DNA of 64,000 nucleotides from Edolisoma coerulescens. Lineage: Eukaryota > Chordata > Aves > Passeriformes > Campephagidae. The stretch is taken from assembly GCA_013397115.1 (NCBI GenBank), contig VWZW01004074.1, positions 1,131,920 to 1,195,919 of the forward strand. Direction: 5' to 3'. The position numbers and the translations under genes were made by a program. Under the pieces are notes generated by a model, which made no database searches, was not told the DNA's origin, and was given only the letters and a program-made list of their open reading frames with translations. Numbering within the stretch: the first letter of the stretch is position 1; every line of letters starts with the position of its first letter. Positions 36,099-47,862 of the stretch are shown here, one piece after another.

Positions 36099-39000
36099 AA
36101 GCTTTTACTCTCCTTCAGCTGATGCTCACAATCAAGAATAGTTGTATGCAGAAAGCTAACTTAGTGTTCAAAGACAACTTTTCTTCACCAGTGTCACCAA
36201 TACCACAGATGACTGAACTGGCTTACAACCAGAATAAATCTTACCTCATGCATTCTTTTTCCATGTGGATGAAGACAGCTATCCAGAAGCAATAGGAAAC
36301 ATGGCTTGGGGGCTAGAAGCACAAAACACAAATGTCAGAGGTGCATCACCAGCTGAGCCACGAGCTTCCTTCGTGAGCTTTGGTAAGTAAACTTATTTCT
36401 TTGTCTAAACAGACCCTAACCTCCTCTGTATCTGCAGGACTCAGAATTCTTTATTGCATCTTGACTTTGTGTCTGTTGTATGTGACAAAATCCCGAAGCA
36501 GCTACAGTTAGTAGGAGATTCTGACCCATAGCTGGAATTTTAATCCAAGCTGTCTTTACTTTCTCATTCACATGTGATTGTTTCTAATGAGTTTAAAGAC
36601 ACTCCTCTCCTGAGAAAAATCATACAAATGCCTGATATTAGTAGTAATGGGTCACAGAGTGTTAGAGATGAAGTGTTGTTAAGAGTTGATATTTGCTTCA
36701 TATGTGGTAAGCCTGCAGAAGCCTTGGGGCAGAAAATTACCGCAAAAATGAAGATTTATTTTCTTCAGTGCACAGAAATGTTTTGAGTTGTTTTAATTTG
36801 AAATCAATTACAAATATAAAGTCACAATTTTAATCACTTTCTTTTCCTTCTTATTGTTTGGGATAGTAATACAATTGCCCTCTTTTCTATTGGACCAAAT
36901 TACCCTGCTATTATGTACACCGTCCTACGGTTTTGTGTCACTGTGCAGCAAAACCAACCATGGACCAGAAAATAAAATCTGAAGAGTGTGAAGGAAGGAA
37001 GTGTTGTAGGAAGAAAGAGATCTATAACACCTGACTGAGCATCAAATGTCATCTCAGTGGTCGATTCAGGGAGCAATTTCTCTGGAGCTTCTTTTCCCCA
37101 AGCAGCTCAAATTCCTTTCTCACTGCTGTCTCTGCAAGGTGCACTGGACAAATGTGTCACCATGTGGTACAACGTGGCTCGTGCCTGCAGTGGTCCGGGC
37201 TGCGCCCCTGTCATGGAGTGGCCAGGACACTTCTAGGCCAAAGTCTTCTCATTAGGCAACCCCAGTGACTCTGAGACATAAAGATCACTATTATGCATGT
37301 GTGGGGAGTTTTAATCCAAAGTGCTTTAAGTGACAGAGATGGTTGTGTCACAGACGCCTCAGTTGGTGCCTGTGTGATGGGCATGTGATTGGTCCCTCAG
37401 GACAAGGAAGGAGGCTTCAAGGCCTGCTAAGGACATTGCTTGGCTTGTCCTGGGAAAGAAGAGCTGAATATGGTGACATCTGTGGCCACAAAGTCTGTCT
37501 GTGCTCTCCCCCCATCACTTGTGCTCAGATTTCCTCTGGGAGGGAGATGATTGATTTACTCCAGAAGGAATGAACTACCACACAGGCACTGCAGAAAGCA
37601 AGGGAAACAAGCTGAGGAGAGAGTAAAGACAATCCCAGCTCAAATCTTTACTTTAGTTGTATCTTGGGCAGCAATCCCCACAATAAAATAGAGAATTGGT
37701 CTCTACACTTACTCTGACTCTGGACACACAGACAGCTCTTAAAAATATAAATTGTCTCCCCTGACTGCTACCCCAAGTGATTGGTCTCTGCAGAAGCAGA
37801 GAGACAAGCCTAAGGGCCCCATCCAGCCATGCCAATACCAGAGTGTTTATTTCCTTTGTCTCACCACAGGTGGGAACAGGCTTGCCTATTGATGCTTTAG
37901 GCCTCACACTTTTTCCTACTCTGAAAAGGTATGGATCATCACAGAAACCTGCTGCATTCTGCCTCTGGGCTGTGGAGAATGGGCTAATATGGGGCATTGG
38001 GGCTGACATTTGCAGGCCCTATCCCTACCCCCAAGGGCATTAATCCTTGAAGTAAAAGAGCATGTAAAGGAGGAAGAGCCCTTGCCAACCTTTGTCTTCT
38101 CTGTAGCTGTATAATTGCTGCAACATTCAGCAGAATGCTGGGCTCATGAAGGTTTCCCAGCCCTTCAAACCCTGATCACAGTTGTAAGTCAGGCAGCCAA
38201 TCTGTGTTGGAAAAGAGCTCAAAGAAAATTTTCTCTTCTTAACAGAAATCCTCTCACTATGTCTTTACGCCTTGCATATTGCAAGAAGGGTATTTTGTAT
38301 TCTCCAAACCATAACTATAATCCCAATGCAAACCCTAATGCTATTCACATAGAGGAGGTAACCTCCCTCCCTAAAGGAGCACATATTTTTACCTCTGCTA
38401 ACACCAGCTGTCCTTCCATTGTTGAAAGCCCCATAATGATGAATGCCTCATTAAAGTAAACTACAGAAGCCAAGCCCACCCCATCCTCTATGCCTGCCAA
38501 TAGCCAAGGTACCATTCCCTATGGGAAAAGAGAACCTATGGCCTTGATCACAGCACCACCAGTTCTTTTCCTAGGATTTTGTGTCCTCTGGAATAGAACT
38601 GGCCCTTAGAAAGTGTCCCTGGCCTCACCCTAATTCCAATCCCAACTGGCAATGGTACCACAATAAACATGAAAATGAGGAATTGGTCACTGATGCCATC
38701 TTCCTGCCTGCTTCTAGGGGCTCTGTAGAATCCTGAAGGAAGTTGAGCATTAGAATATGTCTTTACCATCAACCCAAATCCCACCGTCCCTCCTTGTACC
38801 TCAAGAGCTAATGACCATAGTGAGAGAGTGTGACACCTACAGACATCATGCTCCTTCCTAGAGCTGTGGGTTCTGATGCTCTCTGCAGTAATCTGGCCTC
38901 TTAAAGCTGTTGCTAGGTATGCTGTCTTTGTGGATGGCACCAGGGAGAGATCCTGGGGCAAACAGGTAATTCCTGATCACTCAAACCTATCAAGCTCTAG

Positions 39001-40002
39001 ATTGACCCCAGCTACCCTGCATAGCAGCTGCATCATTAAAAAGAAAGATGCTCACACACATGTACACTCACGTACATAGGCATGGTGTTTTCTCTGTTCA
39101 AAATGCATATATTAATGACACAGCTTTTCTTCCAGCCTTCAGAGAAGGGGTTTGGGTTCTTTTTGTAAAAGAAAAAGGGATGCCACTCCCCCTCTCTAAA
39201 AAGAAAGGTTTAGAGAGCAAAGTCTGCTGAGATAGAACTGAAGGAGCATCTCTTTTGGAAGCAATGAGATTTCTTGCTTTCCAAGTGACCTCTCTTTGCA
39301 GACCTGGGAGATGTTGTTCCCTCGAGGTGCCTGAGTTTCCTCTTGGATGTTCACTCCCAAAGGGAGCTAACACACATTCAGGATGTGTACTGTGGAGCTG
39401 GGTAAAAGGAGGAGCAACCCAATTTGGCAGTGGAGACACATTAGGCAGCTACTGCCTTAATTACCAGCTGGGTCTCTCAGGTTAGGTGATGTGACAATTT
39501 CCCAGTGATAACAATTATCCTTCTGGACTGTGATGCACTTTTTGGTGAGTTTATTAAGGCCTCTTGGACAAAATATGCGTGAGCACATCTTGCCCATCCT
39601 CCACACCCAGGCTTCTACCACAGGTTAGCAGGCATCCTGGCACAGCTGGCAGCACTGGAAATGTTTTCCATCCTTGCTGCAGCAACATAATGGTGGAGAG
39701 CTTACTTGCAAGAGTCCATTAGGCTTGTTCTTGGTACCATTTTCTTGATCTGATTTCATTCATATTTTACTGAAGAATGGTACAAAACCAACACAGGGCT
39801 AAAGCACAACCTTTCAAAAAATGGAGAGATGCAGGCAGACACGATTATGAATGCTGTATTTTTCTTTTTTTTTTTTGTTAACTTTGTCTCATTCCTGAAG
39901 CCGCCTTCAGCAATTTCTGTAAGAAAACAGTTATTAGTTTTAGTAGTATTACAGTGACATTCAGCTAATGATTTTTAGAAAATGGTTACAGAGATACCTA
40001 TT

Positions 40003-40017
40003 TGTGTGTGTGTGTGT
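40003..40017 (+). repeat. TG microsatellite
   Basis: Seven and a half TG units without interruption. Confidence 0.9.
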
Positions 40018-41501
40018 ATGTGAAAGAGAAATATGCCATTTATATAAAACATTCTGTCCGTACCTGTAGCCAGTTAGTGCCAGAAGACTGTTTGTAAACT
40101 CAGTTGTACTCGGTGCTAACATTGATTCCTTGGCTGAATTATTTTGCAATACGATAAACCCACTAATTGTGCATCTAAATAAAATTGAATTTTAACAAAT
40201 TGAATGACTTTTATTTTACCTTGGATGATAATTTATTGACACAAATAGAACTACTTAATTAAATTTGGCATTACCAGGTCTGCTGAGGACACATTAAACC
40301 CTTTTGCCATGTGATTTTAGTGTTTTGTTGGGTTTTTTTTAAAATATATTTTAGACTGTCCTGATATTCCTAGATTAAATTGTGTTTATTACAGCCATAC
40401 AGACAGTCAATTACTTTGACTATGCAGTTCTTAAGGATCCCACACAGATTTAGCATAGATCTTCCATGAAAAAGGCCTATTAATTTATAATTTCTCATTA
40501 AATACATCAGAGATTGAAATCCACTGTTGCTATTCTGGAAATAGATACCCTAATTCAGGAGTACCAAGCCTGCAATTTGTAAAAATGGAAGGAAAGCAAG
40601 GAGGACAGACTTAACATTTATCACCATCTCTCAAGAGTTCAGATCTCAGTAAATCTTGGAAAGTTTAGTAGGAAAAAAAAAAAAGTGCAGCATCCCAGTG
40701 AGCATTCCCAGTGCTCTTAGGGAAGCTGAAGACTTGAGGTGTCGCACCTCCACAGACAGTATCTTAGCTAGAGGAGAAGCCAAGGAGGTCCTGTCTTCTG
40801 CAGCAGCCAGAGCAGAGTGATAATCCTTGTTCGTCCCTGCAATGTTCTTCCTGGTGGAATTTCAGTGGAAGCTTGAACCAGAAAGTAAAGAGAGGTCCAT
40901 AAGTTTACATGTCCAAGAATGAAGTTGACACAATTGATGGTCTGCTCTGCAGGGCAAAACTCAAAAAGTCCCCACCAGCACCTCAGATCCCCAGAGTGAG
41001 TGTTGCCAACCCACCATGGCACATGAAGTTCTGTCACTGTCACCGAACAAGCAGACAAAGAGCTAAAAACCCTTCTACAAAAAGATTAGCAGGTTTCTTC
41101 TTGCTAACTAACAGGCCAGCAAGATCAGGGATGGGGGACAAAAAGCTTTTAAACTGACACCTTCATTCCATATTTGGGAAAAGAGGAGAGGATTTAAATT
41201 CTGATTTTGTTATTGTGCTTCACTCAAAATAATGACACATTTTTTTAGTTGATTCCTACGTCTACATTGTGTTTAGGTCTTATGTTCTTGCATTATACAA
41301 GTACACGTTGGTACTACACCAAGATATTTACATTCAGAATAAGCACACAGAGAAAAACTGCAGCTAAGACCAGCCAAGAAACAAAGACACATGCAGTATC
41401 AGAGTAGACATATCACACTTTAGTTAAGGTTTGCCCCTTTCTAATTGTGTAAACATATTGCTAAATCATTTCCAAACAATAAGATACCTGATTTTGTCTA
41501 T

Positions 41502-41515
41502 GGGGGGGGGCTGGN
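41502..41515. other. G9 run followed by an unresolved base (N)
   Basis: Nine G at 41502-41510 are followed by CTGG and then N at 41515. The N is the only ambiguous base that I noticed in the window. Loss of base-call quality after a G-run is a likely cause; a heterozygous site is the alternative. Confidence 0.95.
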
Positions 41516-42997
41516 CAAAACTGCAAACAACCAACCAACAAACAATAATTCCCCCAAAAACCGAAGAGTGACTTTGCTGCAGCTTATCTCAGGGAATGGC
41601 CTCTTTGGTTTGAAGGGATATTGCTCAAGCAGGCTAGAAGGTTTGAAAACCTTCTCTGGGTTAAATTGGGCAGCATGATTTGGGACTATACTGAAATGTA
41701 CAGATTTATTCACAAGTAAATACCTGGGGGTCATTGGGGGTCACTGGTTACTGTCATCTTGTGCTGGGAGCAATCTCTCTTGTTTTCACCCAGTTTATTA
41801 CTTCCTTTTGAAGCACTTCTTGTGCTGTTCACTGGCCTTCCTTTAGTAGTACAGCAGGCAGAAACCATCAAGCAGCTCAAAACAACCTCCTTAGGTTTTC
41901 GGAATGCAGCTATCAGAGAAGGAAAAAGCACACCTTCCCTCCTTTACCCATCTGGTGCCTGCTCTGCAGGGGTGACAACTGTCAGTGCTTAGGCTGACAG
42001 GGTACTAAGAGGGTGGCCTTCTCTGTGAGGGAGGAATTCATGTTTGAATGACTTCAAGAATTTTTATTCCCTTGGCTCCTGCTGTATTTTGAAAAGGGCT
42101 ATGTACCTGCATTTGGCAACAGAGAGGAGGGAGGAGGCAGGGTGAGGAATGAAGCCATAAACAAGCCAGCCCAAGACAACCCCTTGTTGCGAGCCTTCCT
42201 ACTTTGACACATGCTCATATATTTTAGAGTACTGCACATTGAAGTTGATTGTTTTGGCTGCTCTTGCTCCCGGTTCTTGGCTCCTGTCCTGGCTTCTGGA
42301 ATACTGGGAAGAGCCTACCTCCTGCCAAGCTCACAGGCACAGTGCAGGGAAACTCACCAGCATTGTCTGCCCTCTGAAAATCTAGTCCTCTGCCGGGTAC
42401 ACAGGGGGAGTTGGGTCTCAGGTGAGGTGGAAGGGCTGTCAACTCCCAGGGGGTTGGGATTCAAGGCGGGGGATGGCACAAAATGGATTTGGAAAACAAG
42501 GCTGATGCCCAATCCACTGTTTTTTAAAAAGGAACAATTTAAGTACTTATATTAAGGGAGAGAAGTGGGGGGTAAGCCAAGCCAGACACAGTCTTTCCCA
42601 AACATAAGGTGTATCATAAAGTTCTGGAAAATTTCTGAAGATATCTGTAACACCTGGAGCAAAAATTTTTTAACAGTGTGCTGGCACTCAATGGGTGGGT
42701 AGCAGCTGTTGTTTGCTTGCTGGCCTTTTCTTTTCTCTGTTTCAGATCTGTCTTCTCACCTGATTCTCCCTGTGGCCTGTTAACTCCAAAACTTACTGCT
42801 TTCATTCAGGTTCAGCTGCTGTGCTGCATCCTGTGTGGAACATTGCACTTGGAGCAGAGCATAGACTGACTGAAGAAGGTCCAGAAGCCCACAACAAGAT
42901 AATTCTTCTGAAGAAATATTGAACTAACTTGATATGAGTGGGGCATATGAAAATTATCTTCAAGAACGTAAAAAAGCAAGAGAGGAAGGAAATACAG

Positions 42998-44100
42998 TCA
43001 CAGAACCACAGAATTTGTGAGATGGACCTCTGGAGATCATCTAATCCAAGCATCTGTTACAAGTAGAGTCAGCTAAAGCAGGTTGCTCAGGGAGCTGTAC
43101 TGTTGTGTTTTGAATATCTCCAAGGACAGAGACCCCACAACCTCTCAGGGAAACCTGTGCCAGTCTTCAATCATCCTTGGAAAGGTTTTGTTCTTATATT
43201 TAAATGGAATTTCCTGCATCTCAGTTTGTTCACATTTCTTCTTGTCCTATCACTGTGCGTGACAGAGAAGAGTCTGACTCTGTCTTCCAAGTTCTCTCCC
43301 AAGCATAAATAACAATCAGGTGTTTATACCCATGGAGAAGATCCCTCTGAGCTTTTGCTCCTCCAGGTTGAACAATTCTGTTTTACTCAGTCTGTCCTCA
43401 TATGTCAGATGCTCCCACCCCTTGATCATCTTTGTGGCCCATCCCTGGACTCGCTCCAGAATGTGCACATCTCTTTTTTACTGGGAAACCCAGGTGTAGA
43501 TGGACTGCTCCAGATATGACTCACCAGGTCTGGGCAGGGGTGAAAGATCACCTCCCTCAACCGGCTGCCTTTGCCTTTCTGAATGCAGACCACAAGGCTT
43601 ATAGTTTTCTTTTACACAAAATCATGTTGCTGACTCAAAGTCAAACTGGTATCCACCAGAGCTCCCAGGTCCTTTTCTGCAAAGCTGTTTTCCACCGAGA
43701 AATCCCCCAGCCTCTACTGGGGCATGGGGTTATTACTTCCCAGGGGCAGGATTTTGCTCTTCCTTTTGCTGAACTCTGTGAGATGCCCACCAGCCCATTT
43801 CTCCAGCCTGTCAAAGTCCCTCTGGATGCCTGAACAACCCTTTGGTGTATCAGCTGCTTCCTTAAGTCTTGTGTCACCTGCAGGCTTGCTGAGGGTACTC
43901 TCTGTCCCAGCCTGGAGGTGATTAATGAAGGTGTTAAACAGTACAGAACCTGGCACCAGCCCCTGGGGCCCACCCCTGCAGACTGGTCCCCAGTTACACT
44001 CCATGCCACTGACTGCAGTCCTTTCAGCCTGGCAGTTCAGCCAGTTTTCAGTTCATCTCACTGTCCACTTCCCTAGCCTGTACTTTACCAGTTGTTCTTC
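42998..44100 (-). mobile_element. CR1 LINE, 1.1 kb, 5'-truncated, with 3' UTR
   Basis: This is the largest repeat in the window, inserted antisense. From the left, the plus strand carries the reverse complement of the CR1 3' terminus ('cagaaccacagaat'), the 3' UTR ('gatggacctctggagatcatc'), the ORF2 end ('cttcttgtcctatcactg', 'ctgagcttttgctcctcc') and then the reverse transcriptase part up to about 44100. A minus-strand frame at 44004-43714 still shows VLFNTFINHL and IQRDFDRLEKWA. The catalytic box is decayed to PAGD (family FADD), so it is inactive. The abrupt right edge is typical 5' truncation. The 138-codon plus frame at 43925-44341 and other frames here are shadows of it. Confidence 0.92.
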
Positions 44101-45721
44101 ACATAATCTGTCAGCTCTGCAGTGGATAGGACAAGAAGTCAAATTGCAGCAAGAAATGTTAATATTAGACAAAATAAAAGAGTCTTTCAAAAGTTTTACC
44201 AAGCACTGGGATAGATTTTGTGAGGAGACGGTAGCTGGAATAGATAACCCATTAAGGTCATCTCCAGACTTTTTTTCTTCGATCCTTAATAACATTTTCA
44301 GAAACAGCAACTGTGTGTATTTCTTCCTCAGAATGAGCTAAAGTGATTAGCTGAATGCTCCCAGGAACTCCTCAGGAAATGGGAGAGGGGTAAAGAAATG
44401 GAAGGACAGTGTGAGTTCAGTGCAGATGTACACTCTGACATGGGAATTACCTCAGTCCACACTGACATCACTTGGGTGTCTGGAGCTCAGGCTTAGACCC
44501 CTTGCTCTACAGGAAATAATTTTTTATTCAGGCATGAGATATTCCTGTATGCTTTAAGCACCTCTATTAGCTACTAGAGCATTTCAGCATATCAACCATT
44601 GTTGTTTATTTTCTAGATTAAATATAATCACATGAGTTTAAAAGAGATGAACATAGAAATAACCACTGTGCTTATCCCCCCTGGGGGGGATAGAGGCTGG
44701 GGCTTGGAAGCAATATCCCTTTCTTTTTTCCCTCACATGGACACAGGAGTGCCCCTGTCTCTGGTTCAGATGGAGAAGCGGTTGTCAGCAGCAGGAGAAG
44801 GGGGAATGTTCAGACTGCCCTGCAGTCAAGGGATGTACTGCTGGTGCCTATAAATAGAAAACCTGTATCTCTAGGAGCACTGCTGCAGCTGGTAAGGTGG
44901 GTATAAACAAACATGAAGCACAAGGGTGAAGCTGTGTGTGATGAAGGCAAACACATCTTTACTCCAGTGCAAGTCCAGTAGACTTCCATCTCCACCTTCA
45001 TACCTGTCATCTGCCTCCTCCCCACGCTTGCAAGACAGGGGTCCTTTCTTCAGACTTAATGTGCTTCCCAGACTGGGAATATGGCATGGTTTCTGCACCG
45101 GCCTACTGGAAGATGGCTCCACACAACCATCTCCGCTTACTTTGCAATAGTTTCCCTTGAGCTGCATGTTCCACACAACCCCTGCAGGCTCACTCCCTTA
45201 TCCCTTTAAACCTTTGTCTGGGTCCAGCAATAAGATGAGCAGAGAAAGTTCAGATCTGCCTTCCCCATCTGATTCCTGTCTGAGGTAAATGGGCATCTGG
45301 GCAGCCTCTCAGGCCAATAGGTTGTGAAAAGAGGCTGTAGGAGACACTGCCCAATTAAAAACTCTAGTTAAAGACATTGTCCAGTTTGCTTTGCATCTTC
45401 TTTTTAGAAGGGAAAGCACAAACTTAGATGTGCTGATTTGATACTGGTGAGGTGGTGGTGCAGGAGCAGATCTCACAGGATAAGATTTTCTTGGCTCTGA
45501 TTCATTGTTGGTACAAGTTGGGACTTCTGTGTTCAGAGCTTTGGTTCTGCATGTGAGAGAAAGGGATGGCAGACTTCATCAAGGGACTCTGAATCACAAG
45601 TGATTCATAGCTTGTGAAGTACTCAGATACTTCATGTGAGTGCCATAAAATGACTTGAAAAGAAACCAATGTGAAATATGAGACTGGATGAAAGGGAAAG
45701 GACAACATAGTGATCCACCCA
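44101..45721. other. unique noncoding stretch, no gene seen
   Basis: No exon or named repeat is recognised between the two CR1 copies. Overlapping frames near 44810-45176 show no domain. Confidence 0.6.
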
Positions 45722-45942
45722 CTCTTAGAGGCCAGAAGAGACCATTATGGCAGTTCAGTAAGACTTTGCCCATAGCACAGACCTCAGGACTTCACTGAAC
45801 TAAATTCCTACTTCAGTGCAAGACCTGTTATTGAACTAGAGAACATATTTTGAGAGAAACTGACCAACTTGATCTTAGATAGAGAAGGGAATAGGAGAAT
45901 CCACCATTGCCCTTGGTAAGTTGTTCCTTCTCTATTAAATAT
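45722..45942 (-). mobile_element. old CR1-type LINE 3' region, antisense
   Basis: The plus strand reads 'ttagaggccagaagagacc', 'attatggcagttcag', 'catagcacagacctcagga', 'agggaataggagaatcc', 'accattgcccttggtaag' and 'ttgttcc'. This follows the reverse complement of an old CR1 family ('ttaaggccagaagggaccat', 'gatggagaatccaccac' and 'cttggtaagttgttcc'). It is too diverged to name a subfamily, and it is older than the copies at 43 and 51 kb. Confidence 0.75.
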
Positions 45943-47794
45943 ATATTACTTGTTCTTATTTGTTTTATTTGTATGGCTGGTAACAATCTGATTTATTTCA
46001 TCCTGGTGTGCTGACTAGAGGGGCACTCTCTTTTCCTACCTGTGTTGCCTGGGCATGGGACTCTGAGCGTCACTAAAGGCACTGCATTGATTTTTCATTT
46101 ATGAAGTTGACTCACTCTCTTGAGCCCTAAAGCCATGGGTTAGCCAGGAGACCCATGACTCCAGAGTCTGGGTGAGTGCCTGGGCTGTGACCTGTTTTCA
46201 CATTGAGGTGCACACTGCCTGCCCCTGCCACCCCTCTCTGGGCTCTGCTTCTGCACCAGAAAAGCCCAGAGGAACTGACTGGCCAGAAAGCCTCTCCATC
46301 TGTCTTCCCAAGGAAGATGGCAAGGGGTGGATCCTGTGATGTACTGCAGGATGTGTACCCAGGGCAGGCTGGGTGGATGCACAGAATATTCCACCCTAAA
46401 AAAATGCTCACTAGCCTGTGAACATTTTTTCAGGCTCACCCTGAACCCTCTCTAGGATTTCAGCCTTCCCCCTTGAACCCCATCTTCAAGTGCACTGTCC
46501 CAAGGCTGGCCATGCTGGTGCTGAGCACAGCAGTAATGAAACTTTCTGAGGTGAAACGACAAGCAAATGTTCTGCAGTTTTCTCTCCCGATTTGATTTTG
46601 ATTTCATTTGAATGGTTCTATTCCTAATTGCTTGCCTATAGCGAAAACTTAATGTGTTGATTTTCCAAGGGCTACAGAGCAGCACTTGGAGAACAATCAG
46701 TCAGATGTTTTGTCACATCCCAGGCAGCCTTAACAGCATTTGCCTAAAATGAAATGTAACATCTCTACACTGCAGGCAATATTTTTGCTGATAAGGCTTC
46801 TGCATATCTTGCTAAATAAAAATAGATCCCTCCTTTTTTTGGTTTAGACATCAGTTAAAAGCAAACCCAAACCCCCACTTGCATTAAGATGACACAGTAC
46901 CAAACTGGAAGATGAAGTGGTCCTCCACGTTTGACTGCGGTCACATCAGGTCCCTGACTTGATCCTGAGCCATCTGCTAATTGCTGTGGTTTTGCAATCA
47001 AGTATTGCAAAGCTAATTTAGTTTGGAAGAAGCTGTTGGAACATGGATTCATCCTTGGAAATCACATAGCCTCTCTGCTAATGGGTACTGCAGATTGCTA
47101 AGCTGCTGCAGCCTGCTTTGCCACTGGATAAACCAGGATAGAGTCCTGTCTTTTAAAGACTTCTGACACCCTGGGGTGTTGAGCGGCTTTGCAGCATGCT
47201 GCAAGTTAAGGAAAACTCTGAGGCCATCTGTCCTTAATACTGGACTCAAGGGCTGTAGGGATGCCGAACCTGCAGGCATGATGGTCAAGTGCCTCAAAAC
47301 ACCTGGGAATCCCATATCAGCGCACACCAGCAATTTGCCTGCCAGCATGCGGGAACTGCTACGCCAGGCAGTTGTGGGGCACATGGAGCAGGGGATACAG
47401 GGCAGGCCATGCTCGGAGCTGCTCTGTTGGCTTCCCTGTCTTGCAGTTGCCAAAGCTCAAAATGCAGCACTGCTCTGCACTCCACGCCACTGCCAAACAC
47501 ACTAAGAAAAGGCAGAAACTAAATGCAGAGTGCATTCAGACCAAAGTGGGATGCTTGGTTTACTGAAATCCTGTGTGCCCCTTTGAATGCAGTGGCAGCA
47601 ACAGCAAAAAACATTCCTGGACCTGCTGTACCAGCCTCCTTGGGGCCCTTTGTCCTAGACATTGGTCTGTCACGGGTATTAGAAACATCAGACTAAAAAA
47701 AACGTGATGGAAGGACAGGCACTGATGTGTCATCATCTTCTGCTGTCATAACCAGTGCTTTTATGATCTCTATTACTCTGATGTCCCATTTGAC
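45943..47794. other. unique noncoding stretch, no gene seen
   Basis: No exon or named repeat is recognised. A mixed-strand set of overlapping frames at 47049-47566 lies in sequence of higher G+C and shows no domain on any strand. Confidence 0.6.
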
Positions 47795-47862
47795 TCAGTC
47801 TTTTAAGGTACTTGTCCTCACAATACCCCGGTGAGGGACAGGAAATGCTGCAGATGGGCACA
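47795..47862. repeat. possible MIR-like ancient SINE remnant
   Basis: The words 'cctcacaataccccggtgagg', then 'acaggaaatgct' and 'cagatgggcacag', recall the MIR-type order 'cctcacaacacccctgtgagg' followed by 'acagatggggaaactgaggcacag'. Only about 60 bases can be compared by eye, so the call is weak. Confidence 0.4.

Larger units (their letters stand above)
36099..42997. other. unique noncoding stretch, no gene seen
   Basis: No exon or repeat family is recognised. The 38270-38520 section is C-rich with loose 'ccctaa'-type words. A (TG)n lies at 40003-40017, an A-run of about 12 at 40673-40684, and a G-run with the unresolved base at 41502-41515. A donor-like GGTAAGTAAAC near 36380 follows about 50 open codons but has no other exon evidence. 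Open frames (137 codons at most) have no signature. Confidence 0.6.

Noticed and set aside
36237..36391. Possible coding exon ending at the donor-like GGTAAGTAAAC
   Set aside because: About 50 open codons follow an in-frame TAA, there is no convincing acceptor, and the protein text is not recognised.
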